Below, one piece after another: positions 41,573 to 48,877 of a stretch of DNA of 53,714 nucleotides. Each line of letters opens with the position of its first letter. Position 1 is the stretch's first letter. Below the pieces are notes generated by a model. That model saw only the letters and a program-made list of their open reading frames with translations. It did not search any database and was not told the origin of the DNA. The position numbers and the translations under genes are program-made. Source of the DNA: a virus; the IMG/VR virus record IMGVR_UViG_3300033182_000063, positions 1 through 53,714 of that record. One strand, written 5' to 3'.

Positions 41573-41914
41573 TCAGAAGGGAATGTGATCCCAGTCGACG
41601 CAGCGATCAGCGCACATACCAACGTAGCCGCCGGTACGGATGAGGGCTTGCAGCTCTGCTGTATCGAGGTAGGTGATGTGATCGGTCGACGGCGTAGCCT
41701 GTGACTGGTGGCGCGATGTAGTCGGGGAATATTTATCGCTGTTGCCAAACCACTCACAAGCTACGTCATCGTAGACGTACATGGGGAAGTGTTCCCCATA
41801 AGAGTAGACAACGTACAAATCGCCAACGGTGGTGGCGTATACGGTCTTGTTATTGTTTTGGAAGGGCAGACGATCAGTTACGACGCTACCCATGTCGCGG
41901 TTATTGATTGCCAT
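41573..41914 (-). CDS. Conserved early phage protein (HFPMYVYD motif)
   Basis: 113 residues, AGGAG ribosome site. Core TVGDLYVVYSYGEHFPMYVY, DDVACEWFGNSDKYSPTTSR, HQSQATP. The string YSYG.HFPM.VYD..... W..N..KYS.TTSRH.SQ recurs in many phage early proteins, where its role is unknown. The last third includes CADRCVDWDHIPF with two cysteines. Overlaps the next upstream gene by 14 bases. The 109-bp gap on its 3' side (41464-41572) shows no gene. Confidence 0.65.
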   Translation of the reverse strand: MAINNRDMGSVVTDRLPFQNNNKTVYATTVGDLYVVYSYGEHFPMYVYDDVACEWFGNSDKYSPTTSRHQSQATPSTDHITYLDTAELQALIRTGGYVGMCADRCVDWDHIPF

Positions 41915-42113
41915 GCGGTTGCTCCTGCATAGGGTTCATGATCTGCATGAAAGAGATGCACTCGCCCTGATGAGTCGTGCCGTCGGCGTAGTGGAAGGAT
42001 TCGCCGCAGCCAGACATCCAGTTGATGATAAGCCACGCGATGAATACTCCAGAGATGAGCGACGCGACAGTTACCGTCAGCGCACGCGCAAGGTATTTAA
42101 GATAGTTAGACAT
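41901..42113 (-). CDS. Small single-span membrane protein, first gene of the long early run
   Basis: 70 residues from ATG 42113 (ribosome site GGAGAT). N-terminal hydrophobic segment about 8-32 (ARALTVTVASLISGVFIAWL) after a short basic head, then a soluble tail with two cysteines (SGCGESFHYADGTTHQGECI). Probably inner-membrane with the Cys pair outside. Such proteins at the front of early operons often act in superinfection exclusion or lysis timing; here that is only a possibility. It directly follows the iteron cluster. Confidence 0.55.
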   Translation of the reverse strand: MSNYLKYLARALTVTVASLISGVFIAWLIINWMSGCGESFHYADGTTHQGECISFMQIMNPMQEQPHGNQ

Positions 42114-42148
42114 TATTATCTCCATAAGGTGTTATTGGGTTAAAAGGG

Positions 42149-42457
42149 TATTTAGACAGGGTGTGCTAAATAGACGGGGTATTTAGACAGTTGGATTTTG
42201 TCTATTTATTGAAAAATCAAAGGGTTAGGCGGTATATAGACAAATAGACAGTTGTAAAAAGAAGTTCCAAGGGTGGAATGGTGGAGCGCGCGTTTTGCAT
42301 GCCGCACACACATTTCTTTCAAACTTTTATTTTATTTTTTTATTATGTCTATTTGTCTAAATGTCTATATACAGCTCTGGAACCCTTGGTATTACTGGGT
42401 TTTGGTATTTAGACAACTATTTAGACAAAACACGCGTTGGCATATTTTGTCTAAATA
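42149..42457. repeat. Twelve 10-bp iterons, consensus TATTTAGACA, on both strands
   Basis: Copies with + orientation start at 42149, 42167, 42180, 42233, 42241, 42406 and 42418; copies in - orientation at 42199, 42346, 42354, 42362 and 42448. All keep TAGAC or its complement; the first positions vary (TATTTAGACA, TAAATAGACA, TATATAGACA, CAAATAGACA). Those at 42346-42371 are stacked with 8-base phase. This is denser than chance and unlike a CRISPR array, which would have constant spacing. Iterons bind replication initiators or repressors. Confidence 0.8.
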
Positions 42458-42475
42458 GGGGCACTGGCGTGCCCC
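42458..42475 (-). terminator. Possible terminator of the 169-residue gene
   Basis: GGGGCA-CTGGCG-TGCCCC, a 6-bp stem; on the - strand it is followed by TATTT from an iteron. It lies 8 bases after the stop of the gene at 42484. Moderate strength because the T tract is short. Confidence 0.5.
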
Positions 42476-42483
42476 GTTGAGGA

Positions 42484-42993
42484 TTAAGCTGCTAAGTCGT
42501 TAGCAGGTTGTACGACATCCATGTAGCGACGCATTAGGTCGTCACGTTGGCTTGGTGCCGCAGTGTGAAGGCGACCTTCCGCTTTAGCCTTCTCAAGTGA
42601 CTTGATTAAAGACTCCAGACGCTTGAACTCGTCCAACTCCTTAACAGCTTGCTCAGTTGTCATGGCAGATTCATACCATGGAGCGGTGTCAGTGAGGTAA
42701 GCCACAACAGCTTCACCATTGGTAAAGTCGGCAGATTTACGCGCTGACTTGTTGATAGACACTTTGCCGTCCTCAGAGATGCGGACAAAGCAGTAATCAG
42801 TTGCCCACTTGACGATGGCTTTTTTGTCCATGCCGGTGGTTGCATCAAGCAGACGCGAGATTGCAGTGAAGTCACCGTGATCGAACACGTGCCCCGCAAT
42901 GTTGCACAACACGACATGAATGTCCTTGTTGATAGTCGCACGACGACGTGAGATTGACGCGATTTTGGTGGTGATTTGGGATTTAGATAGCAT
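42484..42993 (-). CDS. Conserved early protein next to the origin
   Basis: 169 residues from ATG 42993 with AAAGGAG; the frame upstream (to 43029) has no separate ribosome site. N-terminal helix KSQITTKIASISRRRATINK, then NIAGHVFDHGDFTAISRLLD, a segment KAIVKWATDYCFVRISEDGK, VSINKSARKS and a C-terminal coiled coil (LDEFKRLESLIKSLEKAKAE). The domain order recalls small phage DNA-binding or recombination-associated proteins of unknown role. It is separated from the main early run by the iteron region, so it may be the first transcript and could bind the iterons; this is inference. Confidence 0.6.
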   Translation of the reverse strand: MLSKSQITTKIASISRRRATINKDIHVVLCNIAGHVFDHGDFTAISRLLDATTGMDKKAIVKWATDYCFVRISEDGKVSINKSARKSADFTNGEAVVAYLTDTAPWYESAMTTEQAVKELDEFKRLESLIKSLEKAKAEGRLHTAAPSQRDDLMRRYMDVVQPANDLAA

Positions 42994-43448
42994 GATGTTC
43001 TCCTTTGTAAATGACATCGTTAAGCGCACAAGAGGTTATACGCTTAAAGATGTGCCCCGTTGCCGAGGCACAAAAGTACCCAAAGCCGGTGTCTACTAAA
43101 TTTGTCCCCGCGTACTGGTTAACGCTTCGACCGTTCGACACACAAACACGCATAGACTTGTCAGGACATCATCGTGTTTGCACCGCCCATCTATTCCCTC
43201 ACCATCGTGACCTATTCAATGGGTTGCCGTCGTTCCATACACTTCGAGAGTGCCGCGGCTTCAGTCTGCTATACAAGTGAGACCGTCACTTACCGTCGCA
43301 ATCCTGATCCTCACCTGACTCGGCGCAAGAGTGCGCGAGGGGCTTGGGGGCTACTTGGGATTTGCGCGACCGCATAGGCGACCGGCTACCTGTTGTCACT
43401 TCGGGGGTAGACCCTTATCTTTAGAGAGCGGTGACTGGCTCTTACTAG

Positions 43449-43464
43449 TGGTGACGCGTAAACA
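43449..43464. promoter_or_regulatory. 16-bp dyad in the divergent control region
   Basis: TGGTGACGCGTAAACA, one position off the consensus. It is 207 bases from the terminase start and about 450 bases from the divergent early gene, so it does not clearly belong to either. Confidence 0.55.
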
Positions 43465-43547
43465 GGTGGGTGGGTACTGACCGACGGGGCACCCCCATAC
43501 GACCCAGCCTTAGGTAGTACATGCATCACAACCCCTATTTTTACCTA

Positions 43548-43565
43548 TATTAGAATTCTCTAATA
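43548..43565. promoter_or_regulatory. TATTAGA-ATTC-TCTAATA palindrome
   Basis: 7-bp arms around 4 bases, unlike the TGTTnAC dyad. AT-rich and about 105 bases before the terminase gene. A candidate binding site for another regulator. Confidence 0.45.
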
Positions 43566-43651
43566 CACATCCACGACCCCCACCCCCTTCGTATATAAAA
43601 AACGCCCCAAAAAATCCCGGCCTAAAATTTGACCCCTATATTGACTTTATG

Positions 43652-43667
43652 AGTTCACGCGTTAACA
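43652..43667. promoter_or_regulatory. 16-bp dyad directly before the terminase unit
   Basis: AGTTCACGCGTTAACA ends 3 bases before ATG 43671. No Shine-Dalgarno sequence is visible between, so a bound protein would cover the start region and the message may be leaderless or start very near the ATG. Confidence 0.65.
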
Positions 43668-43670
43668 CTT

Positions 43671-44030
43671 ATGTCCATGAGTACTCAAGTAGATAAAGTT
43701 CGCCAAGAAGCTGAGCTGGAAGGGGCGCCAATCCTTTCTCGTGGTCAGCTACAGATGATCGAAGATGACCCATCCAAGATGGAGACGTTGGCTCGTCTAA
43801 TGGGTGCTGTGAATCTGGATAACCTGTTCCGTCACATGCAGAACCCCAATGTGAATCCGGCAACACGTATCGAGTTTCAAAAAATGTTGAACAAAATGGG
43901 CAAGCTGGAACCCGATCCAAAAGCATCTCTGGATGGAACAGGTCCACAAGTGGTTATCAACATAACTCGTGCAAAAGACGCAGATGGCGGTATGACGATC
44001 GAAGGCAACTCAACGCCGGTAAATGATTAA
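43671..44030 (+). CDS. terS: Probable small terminase subunit
   Basis: 119 residues. Two in-frame ATGs (43671, 43677) without a Shine-Dalgarno motif. The protein has an acidic helical N-terminal half (KVRQEAELEGAPILSRGQLQ, MIEDDPSKMETLARLMG), a middle helix EFQKMLNKMGKLEPDPKA and a beta-like end VVINITRAKDADGGM. No clear HTH is seen. The identity rests on position: it precedes and overlaps (TAATG) the large terminase gene. The small subunit would recognise the pac or cos site. Confidence 0.6.
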   Translation: MSMSTQVDKVRQEAELEGAPILSRGQLQMIEDDPSKMETLARLMGAVNLDNLFRHMQNPNVNPATRIEFQKMLNKMGKLEPDPKASLDGTGPQVVINITRAKDADGGMTIEGNSTPVND

Positions 44031-45445
44031 TGTCTCATCAGATTGATTTCGAGGTTATTGAAAGCCTCGACGAGTTTTACTACTCAGAAAAGTTCATCGC
44101 ACTGGCGGTTGGACCGGTAGGTTCGACGAAGACGACAGCCGGTATCATGAAAATCCTGTATCACGCGGCTAACATGGCTCCGTGTAAAGATGGAAAACGC
44201 AGGTCTCGCGCCATTTGGGTACGTAACACCCGAGAGCAGTTGCGAGACACATCCATACCGGACTTCATGAAGTGGATACCTGACGGGGTTATGGGCTCGT
44301 TCCTGAAGACCGAGTACAAATTCGTCATATCCGTTGGAGACATCGAGTGCGAAGTCCTGTTCCGTGGTCTGGATGACGCCAACGACGTAAGGCGACTGTT
44401 GTCGCTACAGGCGAGTTTCTTCATATTTGACGAGTTTCGTGAGATTCACCCTGACATATTTAACGCGGCGCAGGGTCGTCTGGGTCGTTATCCCGACAAA
44501 ATGATGAACGGGGTGGGTTGTGTCACTGATGACGGGAAGTCGAACGCGCACCTGTGGGGTATGACAAACCCGCCGGACCAAGATACGTTCTGGGAAGAGC
44601 TGTTAAGCGATCCTCCAGATAACGTGCATGTGACGATACAGCCCAGTGGCTTGTCACCGGAGGCGGACTGGACGAGGTTCCTGCCGGATGACTACTACGA
44701 CAACCTAGCTCAGGGTAAAACTGAGGACTGGATAAGTGTGTACATACACGCCGAGTTTGGTAAAAGTCTGTCAGGCCAGCCGGTGTTTAAGTCGTTCGAT
44801 AGGACGGCGCACACCTCGAAGGAAGAGATAACGCCGATGTTCAGCGATGACCCGCTGTTGATCGGGATAGACGCCGGTCTGACGCCGGCAGCTGTGATAG
44901 GACAGGTAGCGTATGATGGACGTCTTGTTATTTACGATGCTCTCATTTCTGATGGGATGGGTGCTCTACGATTTGTTCGGGAGAGACTGAAACCTCTACT
45001 GGCTAACAAGTTCCCGGGTAGGCGCTCGCAGGTGATAATCGACCCGGCAGCGTTCCAGCGGGTGCAGACCGATGAGCGGACAGTTGCAGACATATATAAA
45101 GCTGAGGGGTTCTCGATAAAACCCGCTAGGTCTAACGCGATCGCGGCGCGTCTCGCTGCGGTTGAGAAATTTATGACGCGAGTTGTAGATGGGAAATACG
45201 GACTGGTTGTGGATGGGGTTAGTGCGAACAGCCTAGTCCAAGCACTGGCTGGTAAGTACCGATACAAAATAAATACAAAAGGGGTTAAGGACGAGAAACC
45301 TGAGAAATCTCACCCTTGGTCCGACATAGCTGACGCGTTCCAGTACCTGTGTCTCCATGCAGATGGAGGAGAGGTATTTGGCAGTCACATGATGGCAGGC
45401 GAGCGCAGGGAAGTGAAAAAAGTTGCAGCTGGTGGCTGGACTTAA
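44030..45445 (+). CDS. terL: Terminase large subunit (packaging ATPase-nuclease)
   Basis: 471 residues. ATPase motifs: Walker A-like GPVGSTKTT (28-36), Walker B FFIFDEF (130-136), coupling motif near WGMTNPP (176-182). RNase H-like nuclease acidic residues: Asp281 (IGIDAGL), Asp338 (IIDPA), Asp434 (SDIADAF). Standard length for TerL. It packages DNA into proheads through the portal encoded next. Its start overlaps the small-subunit stop; its 3' end is followed by a dyad-controlled promoter. Confidence 0.95.
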   Translation: MSHQIDFEVIESLDEFYYSEKFIALAVGPVGSTKTTAGIMKILYHAANMAPCKDGKRRSRAIWVRNTREQLRDTSIPDFMKWIPDGVMGSFLKTEYKFVISVGDIECEVLFRGLDDANDVRRLLSLQASFFIFDEFREIHPDIFNAAQGRLGRYPDKMMNGVGCVTDDGKSNAHLWGMTNPPDQDTFWEELLSDPPDNVHVTIQPSGLSPEADWTRFLPDDYYDNLAQGKTEDWISVYIHAEFGKSLSGQPVFKSFDRTAHTSKEEITPMFSDDPLLIGIDAGLTPAAVIGQVAYDGRLVIYDALISDGMGALRFVRERLKPLLANKFPGRRSQVIIDPAAFQRVQTDERTVADIYKAEGFSIKPARSNAIAARLAAVEKFMTRVVDGKYGLVVDGVSANSLVQALAGKYRYKINTKGVKDEKPEKSHPWSDIADAFQYLCLHADGGEVFGSHMMAGERREVKKVAAGGWT

Positions 45446-45463
45446 CGTGTTGACACGTTAACA
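45440..45463. promoter_or_regulatory. Two overlapping dyads upstream of the portal gene
   Basis: ACTTAACGTGTTGACA (45440-45455) and TGTTGACACGTTAACA (45448-45463) share 8 bases. Together they form TTAACGTGT-TG-ACACGTTAA, a perfect 9-bp inverted repeat. The pair covers the -35 box of the promoter described separately and begins inside the terL stop. Confidence 0.7.
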
Positions 45464-45478
45464 TGTAGTTGCTAATTT
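45450..45478 (+). promoter_or_regulatory. Sigma-70-type promoter for the portal operon
   Basis: -35 TTGACA (45450-45455), 17-base spacer, -10 TAATTT (45473-45478). The -35 hexamer is a perfect consensus and lies inside the overlapping dyads, so a bound regulator would compete with or replace RNA polymerase contacts. The start point should be about 45485, giving a leader of about 25 bases. Confidence 0.6.
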
Positions 45479-45508
45479 TCGATTAACATACCATCAGAGT
45501 ACTTAAAT

Positions 45509-47536
45509 ATGGCTTACGGCCCAGCTCTTATACCGGTAGCACGAGCCTCCGACCTTGAGGCTGCGGCTAAGCGTGCGTCTGACGAGAAGCAGAAAACCCA
45601 GCTGATCCAAGGACTGGCGTCCCACGTTCGTAAACGTTGGGAAGTTATGCGCGATCACAAACGTGACCATATTGAGGACCGCCTGTCTGAATGCTTACGT
45701 GCTCGTAACATGGAGTACGACCCGCAGAAACTTGCGGAGATAAAAGAGCAGGGTGGCTCAGAGATTTACATGGGTATCGTTAGTTCTAAATGTAGAACGG
45801 CTACAGCGTGGTTACGCGATACTCTACTGGGTACCGGGGAAGATAAGCCTTGGTCAATTTCACCGACTCCTATTCCAGACATCCCACCGGATGTAGCGAT
45901 GAAAATGCAGCGGATATTGCAGCAGAACTTGCAGCAGTGGTACGCGCAGGGCGGTGAGCAGCTAGACCAACAAACTCTTAAGGAGTTAATGGCTGGCATG
46001 AAAGATACCGCCATGCGGGAGTTGAAACACGAGGCTGAGAAGCGTGTTGACCGCATGGAGAAAAAGATGGAAGACCAGCTCATTGAGGGCGGCTTCATCA
46101 AAGCTCTGTTTGAATTTACAAACGATGTGGCTACTTTCCCGTACGCAGTGATGAAAGGCCCGATCCCACGTAAACGCAAGACGTTACAGTGGGCTGATGG
46201 TGGTCTCGTACCAACTGAGACGCTGCGCGACGAGTGGGAAAGGGTCGACCCGTATAAGTTCTATTGGGCACCGTGGGGCGATGACATACAGAGTATGCCG
46301 GTCGTAGAAATTCATCACTTAACTCGTGAAGACGTTGAGGCGATGATCGGTGTCGAAGGATACGATGAGGACGCGCTGCGTTCTATCCTTGCAGATTTTG
46401 GCTGTGGTGGCTCTAGTTGGTTGGACCTAGATGACGATGACCACGAGGACATTACTGATGTCGACTGGGATGAGTCTAAAGATGACATCGTCTCTGCGAT
46501 TCAGTTGTGGGATTCGGTCCCGGGTAAACTGTTAATAGATTGGGGGCTGGACGAAGCAGAGATCGACGATCCTCAGATGTCTTACCCTTGCGAAGTTTGG
46601 ATGATAAACAACATGGTGGTTAAAGCCGTGTTGAACTACGACCCGCTTGGTCGTAAGCCATATTTCCTAACATCGTTCGAGAAAGTACCGGGTCGTATCG
46701 ACGGTAACGGCGTTGCAGACCTGTGTATTGACGCGCAGAACATGTGTAACGCGGCGGCTCGTGCGCTAGCTAACAACATGGGTATCTCAAGTGGTCCTCA
46801 GGTAGGAGTAAACGTAAGTCGTTTGCCGGCTGGTGAAGACATTACTCAGATGTACCCTTGGAAGATTTGGCAGTTCCAGCAGTCTGAGTACGGCGATGCG
46901 TCTCCTCCGATTTCGTTCTTTCAACCTAATTCAAATGCACAAGAGCTTATGGGTGTGTTCGATAAGTTCATGGCGCTAGCTGATGAAGTGTCGGGTATCC
47001 CACGTTATATGACTGGTCAGCACGTACCGGGCGCAGGTCGTACCTCGTCAGGTCTGTCTATGTTGATCTCGAACGCCGGTAAGTCGATCAAACAGGTAAT
47101 TGGTAACATCGACCATGATGTTATGACGCCGATGCTTGAGCGTCAGTACCAGAGAAACCTACGTTATTCACAAGACCCGGATTTAATTGGCGATGTACAA
47201 ATTGTTGCACGCGGCGCGATGTCACTTGTGGTCAAAGAAGCCGAAGCTGTACGTAAGACTGAGTTCCTACGTCTGGTATTGGAAAGCCCTGTGGCGCAGC
47301 AGATTGTTGGCTTACCGGGTACGGCTGAACTCATGCGCGATTTGGCAAGTAACCTCAACACTAACATCGACCGTTTGGTGCCTAGTAGAGAAGATGTTGA
47401 AAAGCAGCAAGCTATGGCCCAACAGCAGATGATGATGCAGCAGCAGATGCAAGCTGAAGCTCAGCTGCAAGAAGACGGGACTGAGATGGGTGGTCGCCAA
47501 GACAATTACATGAGTCCGAAACCAAACGGGCGTTAA
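45509..47536 (+). CDS. Portal protein
   Basis: 675 residues. Opening helices rich in charges, YMGIVSSKCRTATAWLRDTL (clip/stem start typical for podovirus portals), central KFYWAPWGDDIQSMPVVEI, then GNGVADLCIDAQNMCNAAAR and TSSGLSMLISNAGKSIKQVI, and a Gln/Met-rich C terminus (QQQMMMQQQMQAEAQ). Size and motif order match the portal proteins of marine podoviruses related to P22 and HMO-2011. It forms the dodecameric ring for DNA entry. Only a weak ribosome site precedes it. Confidence 0.9.
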   Translation: MAYGPALIPVARASDLEAAAKRASDEKQKTQLIQGLASHVRKRWEVMRDHKRDHIEDRLSECLRARNMEYDPQKLAEIKEQGGSEIYMGIVSSKCRTATAWLRDTLLGTGEDKPWSISPTPIPDIPPDVAMKMQRILQQNLQQWYAQGGEQLDQQTLKELMAGMKDTAMRELKHEAEKRVDRMEKKMEDQLIEGGFIKALFEFTNDVATFPYAVMKGPIPRKRKTLQWADGGLVPTETLRDEWERVDPYKFYWAPWGDDIQSMPVVEIHHLTREDVEAMIGVEGYDEDALRSILADFGCGGSSWLDLDDDDHEDITDVDWDESKDDIVSAIQLWDSVPGKLLIDWGLDEAEIDDPQMSYPCEVWMINNMVVKAVLNYDPLGRKPYFLTSFEKVPGRIDGNGVADLCIDAQNMCNAAARALANNMGISSGPQVGVNVSRLPAGEDITQMYPWKIWQFQQSEYGDASPPISFFQPNSNAQELMGVFDKFMALADEVSGIPRYMTGQHVPGAGRTSSGLSMLISNAGKSIKQVIGNIDHDVMTPMLERQYQRNLRYSQDPDLIGDVQIVARGAMSLVVKEAEAVRKTEFLRLVLESPVAQQIVGLPGTAELMRDLASNLNTNIDRLVPSREDVEKQQAMAQQQMMMQQQMQAEAQLQEDGTEMGGRQDNYMSPKPNGR

Positions 47537-47562
47537 CGTGTGTACACGTTGACACGTTAACA
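47531..47562. promoter_or_regulatory. Compound dyad at the portal stop, before the 74-residue gene
   Basis: CGTTAACGTGTGTACA (47531-47546) and CGTTGACACGTTAACA (47547-47562) lie end to end; GTTAACGTGT and ACACGTTAAC are 10-bp inverted arms 10 bases apart. A TTGACA box (47549-47554) is inside, with TATACA/TACATA 15-17 bases downstream as a possible -10. The 74-residue gene follows at 47579 without a good ribosome site. Confidence 0.65.
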
Positions 47563-47578
47563 GGTATGATATACATAT

Positions 47579-47803
47579 ATGATTAACCTCAATACTGTTG
47601 ATAACCAAGCAATCAGAGCCTTAATCAGGTTAAGAGAGCCGGGCAATGAAGCATTATTGAAGTTGATAGAGTCTCAGGTAGCTGAGACAAAGCAGAAACT
47701 CGTAAAGGCAGACGACATGGTAGTAATCCACCGTTTGCAGGGACGAGCGGAAGCATTTGAAGACCTAATCAAGGCCGTCGAAGACGCCCGAAAGTTAGGA
47801 TAA
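47579..47803 (+). CDS. Small conserved protein between portal and scaffold
   Basis: 74 residues, helical: RALIRLREPGNEALLKLIES, QVAETKQKLVKADDMVVIHR, LQGRAEAFEDLIKAVEDARK. This short protein is regularly found between portal and scaffold genes in marine podoviruses (recollection), perhaps as a head-assembly helper. It follows a compound dyad and has no clear Shine-Dalgarno motif. Confidence 0.65.
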   Translation: MINLNTVDNQAIRALIRLREPGNEALLKLIESQVAETKQKLVKADDMVVIHRLQGRAEAFEDLIKAVEDARKLG

Positions 47804-47878
47804 ACCGAAGCACACCATAACGGGAACGGCATACCGATCGGACGCTGTGAACAGAGTTGGTGCTTTAAGGAGAAAAGA

Positions 47879-48859
47879 ATGGCATTGCCAAAACAGGTGC
47901 AAGCTCAGATTGCAGAAACCGAAGCGTTAGAGAAACATTTAGCGGCCCAAATCGAAGGTAAGGCTGAAAAGCCTGAGAAAGTAGAGGCGGATACACAAGA
48001 TGAAGTACAAGACGAAGAGGTAGAAGCGAAAGCCGAACCTGAGGAAGCGAAGCCGGCTGACGAAGCTCCGAAGCCCGTCGAAGACGATTTCAAGCAGAAG
48101 TACAGCACTCTACGGGGTAAGTACGACGCAGAAGTCCCTCGCTTGCATAGCCAAGTGAAGGAGCTGACTGAAAAGCTGAACGCTATCCAGAAGGAAGCAG
48201 AAGCTCGTAAGAAAGCAGAGTCTGAGAAGCCTAAAGAGAAAGTCAGTTTAGTAACCGATGCCGATCGAGAAGAGTTCGGCGAGGAACTGATCGACGTCCA
48301 ACGTCGCATTGCGAAAGAAGTAGCCTCTGAGTATGAGGATCGCTTCGAGAAGCAGGAAGCCATTATCAAGGCGTTGCAAGACAAACTTGATAACACTGGC
48401 AACCAAGTTGGCGAAATGAGCTTTAGTCAGAAATTGCATCAGCTAGTTCCTGACTTTGAGCAGATCGACAGCGACGAACGTTGGGTTGAGTGGTTAAACG
48501 GATACGATCCAATGATCCGTGGTCCACGACGCGATCAAGCCCAGATTGCCTTTAACAACGGCGATGCTGAGGCAGTAGCGCATTATGTGAAACTGTTTAA
48601 AGACAGCATCAAACCGGCGGAAGAGCCAGTTAGGGATACTCGTCAAGCTGAGCTTGAAAAGCAGGTTGCGCCGAATCGTACTGCTAACACTACGAAGACG
48701 CAGAGTGCGGGTAAGGACGCCAAAGTATATTCAGCTCGAGAAGTTGAAGCCGTTTGGAACAAAATTCGCACCCTGAATACCCGTGGTAAGTACGCTGACG
48801 CCGAGAAACTTGAAGCTGACATAACAGCTGCATACATTGAAGGTCGAGTTCGCGCTTAA
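47879..48859 (+). CDS. Scaffolding protein
   Basis: 326 residues, AAGGAG ribosome site. Very acidic, Glu/Lys/Ala-rich coiled coil (about 1-190), with conserved SFSQKLHQLVPDFEQIDSDE and NGYDPMIRGPRRDQ in the second half, and a helical C-terminal tail (AREVEAVWNKIRTLNTRGKY) that should bind the coat. This composition and location directly upstream of the major coat gene are typical of scaffold proteins. It shapes the prohead and leaves before DNA packaging. Confidence 0.88.
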   Translation: MALPKQVQAQIAETEALEKHLAAQIEGKAEKPEKVEADTQDEVQDEEVEAKAEPEEAKPADEAPKPVEDDFKQKYSTLRGKYDAEVPRLHSQVKELTEKLNAIQKEAEARKKAESEKPKEKVSLVTDADREEFGEELIDVQRRIAKEVASEYEDRFEKQEAIIKALQDKLDNTGNQVGEMSFSQKLHQLVPDFEQIDSDERWVEWLNGYDPMIRGPRRDQAQIAFNNGDAEAVAHYVKLFKDSIKPAEEPVRDTRQAELEKQVAPNRTANTTKTQSAGKDAKVYSAREVEAVWNKIRTLNTRGKYADAEKLEADITAAYIEGRVRA

Positions 48860-48861
48860 CC

Positions 48862-48877
48862 TGTTAACGTGTAAGCA
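48862..48877. promoter_or_regulatory. 16-bp dyad upstream of the major capsid gene
   Basis: TGTTAACGTGTAAGCA begins 2 bases after the scaffold stop. A good -10 box, TATACT, follows at 48883-48888, but no -35 lies at the normal distance: the dyad occupies that place. This suggests that the bound protein activates, or that it blocks, the capsid promoter. Confidence 0.65.

Larger units (their letters stand above)
42114..42483. other. Candidate replication origin (370-bp iteron region)
   Basis: No gene fits here. The region holds 12 iterons, a T-rich low-melting tract (about 42314-42347) and an inverted repeat of 14 bp: TAGACAAATAGACA at 42237-42250 pairs with TGTCTATTTGTCTA at 42346-42359, enclosing a potential cruciform loop of about 95 bp. 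A second inverted repeat, CCAAGGGT (42267-42274) and ACCCTTGG (42382-42389), lies inside or next to it. Iterons plus an AT-rich unwinding element is the standard build of a theta-type origin. It could instead be an operator complex for the two genes that flank it. Confidence 0.6.
42994..43670. promoter_or_regulatory. Noncoding divergent control region, about 680 bp
   Basis: No convincing gene: the longest + frames (43011-43280, 43174-43377) have no ribosome site and poor composition. Visible elements: inverted repeat TTAAGCG/CGCTTAA at 43020-43047; GTGCC/GGCAC hairpin about 43053-43072; dyads at 43449 and 43652; a palindrome TATTAGA-ATTC-TCTAATA at 43548-43565; TTGACC and TTGACT boxes at 43629 and 43641. 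The section 43340-43480 is GC-rich with several small hairpins, as in a structured leader or small RNA. It must hold the start signals for both the early (-) gene at 42993 and the late (+) terminase unit. Confidence 0.6.

Noticed and set aside
42149-42457. A CRISPR array.
   Set aside because: Repeats are 10 bp, in both orientations and with irregular or overlapping spacing; there are no cas genes apart from a lone Cas4/RecB-like nuclease of a kind common in phages.
43011-43377. Two possible genes in the divergent control region (43011-43280 and 43174-43377).
   Set aside because: They overlap each other, have no ribosome site and show unlikely amino acid composition.
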